From FEB-25 sp963822175 (GTDB lineage Bacteria; Chloroflexota; Anaerolineae; Anaerolineales; UBA4823): DNA of 64,000 bases. Shown piece by piece: positions 51,465 through 60,892 of the stretch. The stretch's first letter is position 1, and every line of letters starts with the position of its first letter. The translations under genes were made by a program, and so were the position numbers. The notes beneath the pieces are model-generated. The model saw only the letters and a program-made list of their open reading frames with translations, was not told the DNA's origin and ran no database searches. The DNA is taken from the NCBI GenBank assembly GCA_963822175.1, contig CAWGGJ010000003.1, forward strand, positions 372,001 to 436,000. The letters are read 5' to 3'.

Positions 51465-52910
51465 ATGGAAGAATATAATCCAATTGAAGGGAATCGCATA
51501 TCCGGCCACCAGCCGCGCAGGGTTACCAAGGCCAGGATGAATCCTGTCCTGTGGGGATTATTGATCATTTTCATAATCACCCTCTCCGCTACCGTATACC
51601 TGACTTACACGGTTGTTCGCAACGTCACTGCTGGGAGTATTGAACTCGGTGACCGTTCTCCCTTATCTCTGCTGAATAATCCATCAGTCAGTCAGCCAGA
51701 TATCGACCCGGAAACGCCGCTTCAAGCTGAAAGCGGTCCTTCACCGATTCCCTGGGATGGTGCTAACCGTGTGACCGTTCTTCTTATGGGCTTGGATTTC
51801 CGTGATTGGGAAGGTGGTGGTCCTTCCCGTACCGATACCATGATGCTCCTCACCATGGATCCAGTTTCACGAACTGCAGGAATCCTCTCGATCCCGCGCG
51901 ATTTATGGGTTAATATTCCCGGTTTTGATTACGGTAAGATCAATACCGCATATTATCTCGGAGAATTGTATGACCAGCCCGGTGGTGGGCCTGCTTTGGC
52001 AATTAAAACCGTGGAAGAACTGTTGGGTATAGATATTAATTATTATGCCCAGGTGGATTTCTCGGCCTTTGAAAGATTTATCGATGAAATTGGTGGCGTC
52101 GATGTAGAAGTCCCATATGAGCTTACGGTGGATCCCATTGGTCCTGGTAATACGGTTACACTTCAGCAAGGTATCCAGCACCTCGATGGACCTACAGCGT
52201 TGGCTTATGCCCGTAATCGCGACACGTACGGCGCTGACTTTGACCGGGCAGACCGGCAGCAGCAAGTCGTCTTCGGCATGCGCGACCAGGTCCTATCCCT
52301 GGGATCCCTACCCAACCTGATCGCAAATGCTCCGACGATCTATAATAATTTGCGAAACGGTATCCATACCAACCTTAACCTCAAAGAAACCATCTCCCTT
52401 GCATGGACTGCCTCACAAGTCCCGCGTGAAAACATTAAGCATGGCTTGATCGGTCCAAATGAAGTCACTATGTCGATGTCCCCGGATGGTATGGATATCC
52501 TCCTCCCAGATATGGACGCAGTCCGCGTGGTGCGTGACGATGTATTTGCAACGACTTCCGGTGTTGCCCCTATTGCTACGGTTTATATCAGCAACCCGGA
52601 GGAACTACGCCAGGCTGAAGCTGCCACTGTCTCCGTATTAAATGCCACAATCATTCCTGGTTTGGCTTCTCAAACCACCAATTACCTGATCGATCAGGGA
52701 ATTAATGTCACTGAGACTGGTAATGCAGAAGAGAAATCTGACACGACCGTCATTATTGATTACACTGGCAAACCATATTCAGTTCAATATCTGGTTGATC
52801 TATTAAACATTCAACCAAACAGCATCTACAGCCGGTACGACCCCAACAGCCAGGTGGATATTGCCATCCTGGTGGGGACAGACTGGGCTGAAAATAACAC
52901 TATGCCCTGA
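51465..52910 (+). CDS. LytR-CpsA-Psr (LCP) family protein with LytR_C domain, first copy
   Basis: The product (481 residues) has one N-terminal membrane anchor (VLWGLLIIFIITLSATVYLTY) and an external LCP domain: NRVTVLLMGLDFRDW, SRTDTMMLLTMDP, GILSIPRDLWVNIPG and ALAYARNRDTYGADFDRADRQQQ. These carry the Arg and Asp residues that bind polyprenyl pyrophosphate. A LytR_C domain closes the protein (ATVSVLNATIIPGLASQTT). LCP enzymes attach glycopolymers to the cell wall. An ATG at 51402 is in frame, but TATAAT (51450-51455) lies nine bases before the ATG at 51465, so the shorter form on a leaderless message is preferred. Confidence 0.88.
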   Translation: MEEYNPIEGNRISGHQPRRVTKARMNPVLWGLLIIFIITLSATVYLTYTVVRNVTAGSIELGDRSPLSLLNNPSVSQPDIDPETPLQAESGPSPIPWDGANRVTVLLMGLDFRDWEGGGPSRTDTMMLLTMDPVSRTAGILSIPRDLWVNIPGFDYGKINTAYYLGELYDQPGGGPALAIKTVEELLGIDINYYAQVDFSAFERFIDEIGGVDVEVPYELTVDPIGPGNTVTLQQGIQHLDGPTALAYARNRDTYGADFDRADRQQQVVFGMRDQVLSLGSLPNLIANAPTIYNNLRNGIHTNLNLKETISLAWTASQVPRENIKHGLIGPNEVTMSMSPDGMDILLPDMDAVRVVRDDVFATTSGVAPIATVYISNPEELRQAEAATVSVLNATIIPGLASQTTNYLIDQGINVTETGNAEEKSDTTVIIDYTGKPYSVQYLVDLLNIQPNSIYSRYDPNSQVDIAILVGTDWAENNTMP

Positions 52911-52921
52911 GAAAGTTATAA

Positions 52922-54313
52922 ATGAAAAGAAAAATCCCAACCCTCTTAAAAGTGGGTATATTCTCCTTATTTATCATCGCCGCGATTTCCACCGCCTATG
53001 TTGTCTATGCCAAATCATACGATTTTTTCTTATCGTTTGACATAGCCCAGCTCCCAGGCTTGGCTATCCACAACGACCCTAATGCACAGCAGGTTATCGA
53101 TGGTACTCCAGTTTCCACACCTGTTCCTGCTTCATCAGCTGACCTGGCACCCGCTCCATGGGATGGTGCCAGCCCGGTGACGCTCCTGGTGATGGGATTG
53201 GATTATCGCGACTGGGAATCTGGTGATGGTCCTCCACGCACCGACACGATGATCCTGCTGACCGTGGACCCATTAACCAAAACTGCCGGCATGCTGAATG
53301 TCCCACGCGACCTGTGGGTAAGTATCCCCGGATTCGAATATGACCGCATCAATAACGCCTACCCGCTGGGTGAAGCCTATGAGGTACCCGGTGGTGGTCC
53401 AGCTTTGGCAATGCAAACCATTGAATCATTGCTAGGGGTACCCATTGATTATTATGCCATCATCGATTTCTATGCTTTTGAGCAATTCATCGACGAGCTT
53501 GGTGGAATTAATGTAACCGTACCTGAAGAGATTGCAGTTGATCCCATTGGTAAAGCCAATACAGTTTTCTTGGAGGCTAAGGACTACTTATTGGATGGTC
53601 CTACTGCACTTGCATACGCGCGTGCCCGTCATACAGAAGGTGGTGACTTCGATCGTGCTCTACGTCAGCAGCAAGTGATCCTGGCGATCAAGGACCGGAT
53701 CATCGACCTTGGTCCAGCTCAGATGGCTTCACGTGCCCCGGCCTTATATAACCAGCTGGCAGCCGGGATTCATACCGACTTGTCGCTTGAAGATGCCATG
53801 AAATTGGGCTGGCTTGCCCTGGATATTCCCATCCAGAGCATCCAGCGCGGTGCCATTGCTCCACCCAAATCAGTCATGTTTGCTAAATCACCGGATGGCT
53901 CAAAGGATATCCTCATCCCGGTTCCAGACCAGATCCGCCTCATCAGGGACCAGGTATTTGCCTCCTCCACCATGGCCAGCCCAGTTTTAACCACCGGCGA
54001 CGTCCTGGCAAATATGCAGGCTGAAGGGGCGACCATCGTAGTGGCCAATGGCACTTACATTGAAGGTTTAGCTCAGGAAACCCAGGCATACTTGCAATCA
54101 CAGGGTGCAAATGTGGTCGATACTCAAAATGGCGAATACAGCACCTTCACTCGCATCATTGATTACACTGGAAATCCCTATACGGATCGTTACCTGGTCG
54201 ACCTGATGAATATCACTCCTTATAGCATCTCCCTACAGTACGACCCAAACAGCCCGGTTGATGTCCTGGTTATCCTGGGAGATGATTGGGGTGGTAACAA
54301 CCCCATGCCATAA
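52922..54313 (+). CDS. LytR-CpsA-Psr (LCP) family protein with LytR_C domain, second copy
   Basis: This 463-residue paralogue of the previous gene, 11 bases downstream, has the same order: membrane anchor (VGIFSLFIIAAISTAYVVYA), LCP core (SPVTLLVMGLDYRDW, PRTDTMILLTVDP, GMLNVPRDLWVSIPG, ALAYARARHTEGGDFDRALRQQQ) and LytR_C end (GATIVVANGTYIEGLAQETQ). Both copies even share the closing YDPNS-VD-x-x-x-LG-DW. A tandem pair suggests a local duplication with roles on different wall polymers. The polymer genes themselves are not nearby. Confidence 0.88.
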   Translation: MKRKIPTLLKVGIFSLFIIAAISTAYVVYAKSYDFFLSFDIAQLPGLAIHNDPNAQQVIDGTPVSTPVPASSADLAPAPWDGASPVTLLVMGLDYRDWESGDGPPRTDTMILLTVDPLTKTAGMLNVPRDLWVSIPGFEYDRINNAYPLGEAYEVPGGGPALAMQTIESLLGVPIDYYAIIDFYAFEQFIDELGGINVTVPEEIAVDPIGKANTVFLEAKDYLLDGPTALAYARARHTEGGDFDRALRQQQVILAIKDRIIDLGPAQMASRAPALYNQLAAGIHTDLSLEDAMKLGWLALDIPIQSIQRGAIAPPKSVMFAKSPDGSKDILIPVPDQIRLIRDQVFASSTMASPVLTTGDVLANMQAEGATIVVANGTYIEGLAQETQAYLQSQGANVVDTQNGEYSTFTRIIDYTGNPYTDRYLVDLMNITPYSISLQYDPNSPVDVLVILGDDWGGNNPMP

Positions 54314-54517
54314 GGTGGTTCAGCTCTTCTTTTTCTCTCACACTATCGCATGGTCAGGCTTAATATTGGGATGTGGGGAATGAGTTGAGAGTAGAAGAGA
54401 GCTGCTTTCAACTGTTAATTACCATTCTGGATCATTTTTCTCTCCCACCAGGGTATATTCACGTTATAATCCCCCTATCATTTACTGCCAATTGATCCAG
54501 ATCCCCTGGAGATTCCT

Positions 54518-56926
54518 ATGCCCAATCGATGGATAAAAATATCTATACTGCCTGCTTTGTTTATACTTGGTTTCCTTTTAGTATCTATCCCAACCCTTGT
54601 ATCAGCTTCCCGATCGCCCACAGGTCCGCTTCTCACACCAGCCTCTCCTGAGCCATATCCAAATTCGAACGTGTTCCCGGCTGAAGTTTATCTTTCCAAT
54701 CTTGCTGACCTTCATACTCTCTACCGCCTGGAGATAGATATTGAAGGCATCCGCCTTGCTGATGGCACTTCACCCTCGCCTAATTCACCATTTAAACCTT
54801 CCATTGCGACGATTTATATCGATCCAACTCAAGCAGCTTTGTTATCAAACACAGGATTAAACCCGGTGCCCATTCCAAATGAAGGTTACCGAAATTTCCT
54901 GGCCTATGGTCCAGGTTCTGGCACTCCCAACGCCTGGCCGACCTTTGATGAATATGTTACCCGCATGCAGGCCCTTCAGGCTGCCCACCCGGAGATTGTA
55001 GCGTTGGTATCTATCGGCCATTCGGTGCAGGGACGTGACCTGTGGTGCATGGAAATCACAGCCAACCCAGGGGTTGATGAAAACGAGCCCGAATTCAAGT
55101 ACACTGCCAATCACCATGGTGATGAGACCACCGGTGTTGAGATGACCATGCGCCTGGCAGAGCTCCTGGCGAACAGCTATGGCACCGACCCTGACCTGAC
55201 TGGGATGGTCGATAAAATGGATATCTGGCTATGCCCCATCTACAATCCCGATGGGTATGTTGCCGGTACACGCTATAACCACAACGGGTATGACCTCAAC
55301 CGCAATTATCCCGATCGTTTTACAGGTCCTCATCCAAGTACACAGCCTGAAACGCTGGCTTTTATGGAGTTTGAAAATGCCCATCGCTTCGTCATGGGTG
55401 CCAATTACCATGGTGGTGCCCAGGTACTCAATTATCCCTGGGATGCAGTTGCTGCCCCCGGTGATCCGGTCATCCCCGATTATGCCCCGGATGACAGCCT
55501 CTTCTATGATTTTGGCTTCGGCTACACCTCCCGCAACCCCGACCTGATGGAAGGCGGTTTTGAGAATGGGTTAACCCGCGGCTGGGAGTGGTACCAGATC
55601 TGGGGCGGGATGCAGGATTGGGTATATTATTACCATGGCGAGCATCATGTCCTCATCGAAATTTCCTTCACCAAATCTCCTGCTTTCAGTCAAATGGACA
55701 CTTACTGGGACCACAACCGTGATGCCATGCTCTGGTGGATGCAGCGTGCCTGGACAGGACTGGGCGGGTTGGTATTGGATGCCCGTGACAGTGCTCCATT
55801 GGATGCAACCATCACCCTGGTCGGGAGGGAAGTACCCAACACCGTTCTCACCGATCCCGAGGTCGGTGATTACCACCGGGTCATTTCAGCAGGCTCCTAC
55901 ACCCTGGATGCCAGTGCCGAAGGCTTCCAAAGCCAGGTAGCCAATGTTACGATCTATTCCGGTACCGTGACCTCCCACGATTTTTACCTCTGCCCCCAGA
56001 TCACCCTGGAAGTATCAGGTACTGTCACCGATGCCATTAGCGGGCTGCCAGTCCAGGCTTCCATCGAGTTCTTGAACTCCCGCCAGGTAGCCTTAAGCGA
56101 CCCTGCCAGTGGGTTTTACGCTATCCAGGTATGCCCTTCTACATATACCATGCGCGTTTGGGCACCCTGGTATTACCCCGAAGAACGCCTGGTAAACATT
56201 GACCATGCTCAGGTGCAGGACTTTGCCCTCTACCCGACTTCAAACCTGAGCCAGTCCACCAAGGTTGCTTCTGCCAGTCAGGTGCTGCCGGGGGATGTGA
56301 TCCAGTACCAGCTGCACGCCGATAATATTGGGTTCACCACCACTGTGTCTGTAACTGATACTCTGCCCGCAGAAGTGTCCTGGACAGGAGAGCTCAGCGC
56401 CACCCAGGGGATACCCGTTTTCGATTCTGGTCAGATCCTGTGGCAGGGTGAGGTAGCACCTGGTCAGCCGGTAACCATCACCTATTCTGTAACCCTAAAC
56501 CAGTGCCTTCCAGCTGGGTTAACCGTTCTTAATTTGGCAGAATTCAACGATGGGGTTAGTGGGCTCATCACTGCCAAGGCTCAATTGGAGGTGCAAAACG
56601 CTGCTCCATCAGTCCCGGATTCCCCATCACCTGTCAATAGTGCGATCAATCAGCCTCTAGATATATCCCTCTCTTGGTTAGCCAGTACCGACCTGAACTG
56701 TGATCCTGTCACTTATGATATTGCTTTTGGAACTTCAACAACCCCACCCATAGTGGCTTCAGGATTATCAGATCCTGTCTACGACCCTGGGAATCTGCTT
56801 GCTGGAAGGACATATTATTGGTATGTGATTGCAAGTGATGGTCAGGTTTCCATCACCAGCCCTACCTGGTCTTTCACCACCATTAGCGACTCACAGAAGG
56901 TTTTCCTGCCCTTAACCAGTAAATAA
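54518..56926 (+). CDS. Secreted M14 zinc carboxypeptidase with accessory domains and LP-type tail
   Basis: The 802-residue product has a signal peptide (LPALFILGFLLVSIPTLVSA) and a propeptide region. An M14 domain spans about residues 140-400: zinc ligands in TANHHGDETTG (HxxE, near residue 197) and NYHGGAQVLNYPWD (third His), substrate Arg in DLNRNYPD and catalytic Glu in HVLIEISF. Then come a carboxypeptidase regulatory-like domain, a second such domain (VSGTVTDAISGLPVQASIEF), a DUF11-like beta domain (LPGDVIQYQLHADNIG) and an FN3-like end. The last residues are KVFLPLTSK, like the propeller protein at 7384. A TGGAG site precedes the ATG. It would trim extracellular peptides. Confidence 0.9.
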   Translation: MPNRWIKISILPALFILGFLLVSIPTLVSASRSPTGPLLTPASPEPYPNSNVFPAEVYLSNLADLHTLYRLEIDIEGIRLADGTSPSPNSPFKPSIATIYIDPTQAALLSNTGLNPVPIPNEGYRNFLAYGPGSGTPNAWPTFDEYVTRMQALQAAHPEIVALVSIGHSVQGRDLWCMEITANPGVDENEPEFKYTANHHGDETTGVEMTMRLAELLANSYGTDPDLTGMVDKMDIWLCPIYNPDGYVAGTRYNHNGYDLNRNYPDRFTGPHPSTQPETLAFMEFENAHRFVMGANYHGGAQVLNYPWDAVAAPGDPVIPDYAPDDSLFYDFGFGYTSRNPDLMEGGFENGLTRGWEWYQIWGGMQDWVYYYHGEHHVLIEISFTKSPAFSQMDTYWDHNRDAMLWWMQRAWTGLGGLVLDARDSAPLDATITLVGREVPNTVLTDPEVGDYHRVISAGSYTLDASAEGFQSQVANVTIYSGTVTSHDFYLCPQITLEVSGTVTDAISGLPVQASIEFLNSRQVALSDPASGFYAIQVCPSTYTMRVWAPWYYPEERLVNIDHAQVQDFALYPTSNLSQSTKVASASQVLPGDVIQYQLHADNIGFTTTVSVTDTLPAEVSWTGELSATQGIPVFDSGQILWQGEVAPGQPVTITYSVTLNQCLPAGLTVLNLAEFNDGVSGLITAKAQLEVQNAAPSVPDSPSPVNSAINQPLDISLSWLASTDLNCDPVTYDIAFGTSTTPPIVASGLSDPVYDPGNLLAGRTYYWYVIASDGQVSITSPTWSFTTISDSQKVFLPLTSK

Positions 56927-56962
56927 AAATAAATACCAAGGTGATTCTGAGCTGTCCCATCG

Positions 56963-57670
56963 TTATTCTATCTTTCTAAATTGAGAAACAGCGAGTTGCC
57001 ACATCCCATAGGCTATCCCCAAGCTTAGCAACAGGCCTGGCAGTGAAATAAACCAGAGCAATATATCCCTGCTCATTCGGTCGGTTATCGCCAGTACGAG
57101 GATAAGTGGGATTCCTGCCAGGAGTAAACCGGTCATCAATCCAACTGCTCCCATCTCTGAAGCATGCCCTGCTGACATGGCTTCGGTCTTGGATTGGCGC
57201 AGGATGTCAAAAATGGCTGAAAATGCAGTGCAAAGGATGATTCCAGGAGTAAGGATCGCCACCGGCAAGCTTGGGTGTAAATTTAACACACTGCATATTC
57301 CAAATGCAAGGTAACCTAGCAAGATCGTCCCTGTCACAGAACTTGCAATTTCTGCCAACAAGGTTTCTTTACCCGAAAATGGCAGCTGATGAAAAACAAC
57401 CCACATTTTCAAATCTGAGCTCAACCGCTTAGAGCACACCTGTCCGATAAGTAATACCCATACGATAAATACCCAGATACGCGTCCCCCAGTCCGGAGCT
57501 ATCAATAATCCAATTTCTACCCCAAATAATATCAGCCAGGATATTAAACTTCTGATATCGAACCCACGCCTGGTTTGAACTAAATCCTTCCAGACTAATA
57601 CCCTTACCCCGTCATGTGTTGCAAAATATCTTTCCAGTGAACCCGCCCAAAACCGTCTATGGGTGTTCAT
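56963..57670 (-). CDS. ABC exporter membrane subunit, hydrophobic, 235 residues
   Basis: The product has a short basic start, then about six hydrophobic segments (SLISWLILFGVEIGLLIA, VFIVWVLLIGQV, TILLGYLAFGICSVLNL and others). It overlaps the upstream 300-residue membrane protein by four bases (ATGA). With that gene and an ATPase gene it makes up an ABC-2-like exporter. No signature decides the substrate. It is the last gene of a five-gene unit starting at 60461. Confidence 0.7.
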   Translation of the reverse strand: MNTHRRFWAGSLERYFATHDGVRVLVWKDLVQTRRGFDIRSLISWLILFGVEIGLLIAPDWGTRIWVFIVWVLLIGQVCSKRLSSDLKMWVVFHQLPFSGKETLLAEIASSVTGTILLGYLAFGICSVLNLHPSLPVAILTPGIILCTAFSAIFDILRQSKTEAMSAGHASEMGAVGLMTGLLLAGIPLILVLAITDRMSRDILLWFISLPGLLLSLGIAYGMWQLAVSQFRKIE

Positions 57671-58569
57671 CGATCGCTATCAGCCTTTCCTCTCTGCATG
57701 CCTTGATTCTGGAATTTCAATGGAAAATTTGATTCCTGAGCTGCCCGGCTGAGATTCAGCTGTGGAGTAACCAGGTACAGCGATAGGAGGCTTGAAGCTG
57801 CCAGTAAAACAACCAGGATAAAAGCGCTGATCCATTTCGCCTCACCAAACCCTGCCATGAGGGGAAATAAAATTGGTAATAAAAGAATATTTAAGCTGGT
57901 TGGTAAGAATATAGCCAACAAGAGCAGGCATAATCCGGCCACCAGTGGAATTCGTTGAAGGCTGGTCAATTCTCTATCTCTCTGCAGACGCAGTGCCCCA
58001 AATGCATAGGTAAACGACATGAGAGCAAGCTGCAAGGGAAGCACGATGCTGACTGTGCGCAACCCCTTCAAAATATATACCGGGAGTTGAAGCCAAACCA
58101 TTCCTGTTGGGGTCGCCAGTTGCTGGCAGGCAAAACTTAGGGCTACGACACCCGCCCAATAAGGTAAAGCAACCGGAAACCAATCACCCAATAACCAGGC
58201 TATGGCAACCTTCCTTCGATCTACCGATGTCAGGCATATTAACTGGGCATCCTCTTCCGAGAAATTGAAGGGGCTTCGTTTTGCATAGTGCAAACTTCGT
58301 AACAGGACGTCTGCCAACAGTACCGCCGTGGTTAATATCACTGCTACTTGAACTGGTGAGAATCCTTTGATCAGCGGTAGGACCATCGCCAAAGGATCAG
58401 CGATGAGTGCTAACATGGCAAATCCCCACAGGCTGAAGAAAACGATCACATAGATCAAATAGATTCGCTGACTAACTGAGCGATCGCGGGAGTCATAACC
58501 CACAATGGCAGTCCAAAACCTCATCCGGCTTAATAGCTGATGTGAGCGCACCAACCATACAGCCTTCAT
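57667..58569 (-). CDS. ABC exporter membrane subunit, 300 residues
   Basis: The hydrophobic protein has about seven predicted helices (IYLIYVIVFFSLWGFAMLAL, PVQVAVILTTAVLLADVLL and others) and a cytoplasmic segment KRSPFNFSEEDAQLICLTSVDRRK reminiscent of ABC-2 permeases that report lipid or bacteriocin-type export. It starts one base after the ATPase stop and overlaps the next membrane gene by four bases. The substrate is unknown. Confidence 0.7.
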   Translation of the reverse strand: MKAVWLVRSHQLLSRMRFWTAIVGYDSRDRSVSQRIYLIYVIVFFSLWGFAMLALIADPLAMVLPLIKGFSPVQVAVILTTAVLLADVLLRSLHYAKRSPFNFSEEDAQLICLTSVDRRKVAIAWLLGDWFPVALPYWAGVVALSFACQQLATPTGMVWLQLPVYILKGLRTVSIVLPLQLALMSFTYAFGALRLQRDRELTSLQRIPLVAGLCLLLLAIFLPTSLNILLLPILFPLMAGFGEAKWISAFILVVLLAASSLLSLYLVTPQLNLSRAAQESNFPLKFQNQGMQRGKADSDR

Positions 58570-58570
58570 G

Positions 58571-59221
58571 TTAATCTTTCCTCAATAGACCCTGGTCCAT
58601 CCGCCATGTCTTCCCACCTAATCTGTGCACCTGGTTCAAGTCATGGCTGGTAAATAAAATGGATTTTCCATCGTCACGCAGGAGCATTAACTTTTGCAAG
58701 AACAGGTCTACGCTTTCTGCATCCAGGGCTGAAGTAGGCTCATCCATTAATAACAATTTAAATGGTCGAATTAGTGCCAAACATATTCCCAGTTTTAATC
58801 TCATGCCTCGTGAGAGATTGTGTGGATATAGTTCACGGCTTTCCCATATACCAAATTCTCGTAAAACGGTTTCAGCACGCATTTCCCAACCCTGCCCAAC
58901 TCCAAATGCCAGGCTGATAAAATACAGGTGTTCCCACGATGTCAATTCTGGATAAAAGCGCGGAACATCCGGGATGAATGCCATGCGTTGTTTGGCGGCA
59001 AGCTCCTCCTGGTAAAGGTCATAACCTTCTATGAGGATGGATCCCTTCGTCGGTCGTAGCAAGCCGCTCAAACAATGTAGTAATGTGGTCTTGCCTGAAC
59101 CATTGGGTCCGGTCAGTATGATGATTTCCCCCGCAGTAATCTCAAAATCCACGGGCTTGACTGCCTGGAATTCTCCAAACGACCTGGTCAAACCCCTTAC
59201 GTCAAGCAAGGAATTTCTCAT
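58571..59221 (-). CDS. ABC exporter ATP-binding protein
   Basis: The 216-residue ATPase has Walker A ILTGPNGSGKTTLLHCL, signature NLSRGMRLKLGICLAL (LSRGM instead of the usual LSGGQ), Walker B LLLMDEPTSALD and the H-loop LFTSHDLNQVHRL. The ATG at 59221 gives a standard N-terminus and shares one base with the stop of the upstream gene; a GTG at 59248 is in frame but has no better site. It energises the two membrane subunits encoded downstream. Confidence 0.88.
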   Translation of the reverse strand: MRNSLLDVRGLTRSFGEFQAVKPVDFEITAGEIIILTGPNGSGKTTLLHCLSGLLRPTKGSILIEGYDLYQEELAAKQRMAFIPDVPRFYPELTSWEHLYFISLAFGVGQGWEMRAETVLREFGIWESRELYPHNLSRGMRLKLGICLALIRPFKLLLMDEPTSALDAESVDLFLQKLMLLRDDGKSILFTSHDLNQVHRLGGKTWRMDQGLLRKD

Positions 59222-60108
59222 CAAGGTTGGATAAATTTCAACAACCACGATCCGGAGAACCGGTCACCATCTTCCGACAGGCATTCAGCAGTGGTAAGAT
59301 CATTTTTTGGTTCTCCGCCTTCTGCCAGCTGCACAGAATAAACCACATCCGGCATCATAGCAAAATCAGCGTATCCCAATCCTAGTTCGGATTTTAAGCC
59401 GGTGAAAAAGTGATCTTCACCTCCATCCCAGGTCACCACCAGCTCAATACCTGGTACAGGCTGTCCGGCTGCATCAAGAATCTCCACCTGGATGAGTGCC
59501 TCTGATTGGTTTGGATTGCACACCAGCGTGGTTGTCTGTAACACAAATGGAGCTCCAGGTGTAGCTGTGGGGACTGCTGTTCGTGTCGGCTGGGGAGTTT
59601 CGGATGGTTCTGGAGAAATAGTGATAGTCTCCATGGTTGGACTGGGCTGCGCAGAGCTGCTCGAAGTGGCTGTGGGTTGTATCAGCAAGGGAGTTGAAGT
59701 GCCAGGATCGGTTGCAAAAGGTTGCGTTATAACTGGTGTTGAAATGATATCCGGTATTTCGGGAGTCAAACCCTGATTGAGTGCCATTGCAAGGATGCCT
59801 AAAGCCCTTACCTCTGCTTCGGGTCGCCCTGCGGCCAATGCTTGCTGAGCCTGCTTGGCTATATTTTGGGCAGTCTCTTCATCCTTTAGCTGGGCTAGTC
59901 GATCCTCTGCGCGAAGGATGTCATTACTATATAGATATGCCGCAGCCACCAATACCCGGTATTCATCTTTAAAGTCTGCCCGTAATGCATAGGGTGGCGC
60001 ATCCACGTATTCAACCGGACTGATCACCCATGCATAGAACAGACCCATGGCAATACCCAGGACTGCCCCGGTTAGTAGATACCAGGATCCACGTCGATCC
60101 TGCCTCAT
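59221..60108 (-). CDS. Membrane-anchored protein with Ser/Thr/Pro linker, unknown
   Basis: The 295-residue product has a glycine-rich membrane helix (LLTGAVLGIAMGLFYAWVI), then the block SPVEYVDAPPYALRADFKDEYRVLVAAAY and a helical region to about residue 120. A long Thr/Pro/Ser linker runs to about residue 190, and an external beta domain follows (LVCNPNQSEALIQVEILDAAGQPVPGI). The first part matches the neighbouring 118-residue protein closely. It is coupled to the ABC ATPase by a one-base overlap. No function is recognised; a link to the exporter or cell envelope is likely from position. Confidence 0.7.
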   Translation of the reverse strand: MRQDRRGSWYLLTGAVLGIAMGLFYAWVISPVEYVDAPPYALRADFKDEYRVLVAAAYLYSNDILRAEDRLAQLKDEETAQNIAKQAQQALAAGRPEAEVRALGILAMALNQGLTPEIPDIISTPVITQPFATDPGTSTPLLIQPTATSSSSAQPSPTMETITISPEPSETPQPTRTAVPTATPGAPFVLQTTTLVCNPNQSEALIQVEILDAAGQPVPGIELVVTWDGGEDHFFTGLKSELGLGYADFAMMPDVVYSVQLAEGGEPKNDLTTAECLSEDGDRFSGSWLLKFIQP

Positions 60109-60461
60109 GGAGCGGGTATCTCCATGTTCGGATTCCAGGTCAGTAAATCTTCTCCCATGGATTGGAATAAGGAAATATCCTGAGGTGAGTATTCATGTTC
60201 TAACGCATATTTCAATGCATTGGCAACAATTTCAGAGGGAGCTGAGCTCCCCAACACAGCCAATCGCCGTACGGCCAACCCTAGATCATGATCAACCTGG
60301 TACGCCTCTGCCACCATCAGCACATAATCGGTTTTGTAATCCATCCGCAGGCTTTCTGGTGCAATATCGACATACTCAACTGGATTAACTACCCAGCCAT
60401 AGAATAAACCCGCTGCGGCTCCCAGGATGACTGCGATCAGGAATTTTGTCCAACGTGACAT
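60105..60461 (-). CDS. Small membrane-anchored protein, paralogue of the next gene
   Basis: The 118-residue product (FLIAVILGAAAGLFYGWVVN helix, then PVEYVDIAPESLRMDYKTDYVLMVAEAY) corresponds to the first 120 residues of the 295-residue protein downstream, without linker and beta domain. The two overlap by four bases (ATGA). It is the first gene of the exporter unit; a TATAAT (60499-60494 on the minus strand) is the probable -10. Role unknown. Confidence 0.7.
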   Translation of the reverse strand: MSRWTKFLIAVILGAAAGLFYGWVVNPVEYVDIAPESLRMDYKTDYVLMVAEAYQVDHDLGLAVRRLAVLGSSAPSEIVANALKYALEHEYSPQDISLFQSMGEDLLTWNPNMEIPAP

Positions 60462-60536
60462 TGTTCTCTTTCTCTTTTGCCTGCTATCATTCCATTATAT
60501 ATCGAAAACCGACCTTTGGAATTCTACCATTGCTGC

Positions 60537-60565
60537 TTGCTATTGTCTTAAAAATATCGTACAAT
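60537..60565 (+). promoter_or_regulatory. spoVS promoter
   Basis: TTGCTA (60537-60542), a 17-base spacer and TACAAT (60560-60565) form a sigma-70-type promoter. Transcription from about 60572 would leave some 54 bases before the ATG, with AAAGGAGGG in front of it. It is back to back with the probable promoter of the exporter unit. Confidence 0.6.
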
Positions 60566-60625
60566 TTGTATAGAACACTGCCGATACCTTATTGTTCTTC
60601 CACAAACCAAAGGAGGGAAGCCAAC

Positions 60626-60886
60626 ATGGACATTATCAAGGTTTCAGGCACCTCCCGTACCTCTGCTGTGGCTGGAGCCATCGCTGGGGTTGTCCGGGAA
60701 CACAAGCGAGCCGAAGTTCAAGCAATTGGAGCAAGTGCGATCAACCAGGCTGTTAAGGCCATGGCGCTTGCCCGCACTTATCTGCTCAATGACGGCTACA
60801 ACATCATCTGCATACCCGAATTTGTGGATGTCCAGATCGAAGATAAGGTTCGTACTGCGATTAAATTCACAGTAGAACCACGCTAA
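60626..60886 (+). CDS. spoVS: Stage V sporulation protein S homologue
   Basis: The 86-residue product begins MDIIKVSGTSRTSAVAGAIA and ends in IAIKFTVEP-type strand residues (AIKFTVEPR), near identical in layout to SpoVS of Bacillus, Thermus and other bacteria. The Alba-like fold suggests nucleic-acid binding. Its presence without sporulation genes agrees with the wide distribution of the family in non-sporulating lineages. The strong AAAGGAGGG site decides the start at 60626 over an upstream extension. Confidence 0.95.
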   Translation: MDIIKVSGTSRTSAVAGAIAGVVREHKRAEVQAIGASAINQAVKAMALARTYLLNDGYNIICIPEFVDVQIEDKVRTAIKFTVEPR

Positions 60887-60892
60887 GGAGCA

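Noticed and set aside
56900..56926. Classical LPxTG sortase signal on the M14 peptidase
   Set aside because: The end is LPLTSK as the very last residues, without the following hydrophobic helix and basic tail that sortase needs.
60626..60886. Evidence of sporulation
   Set aside because: SpoVS alone occurs widely in non-sporulating bacteria and no other sporulation gene is present.
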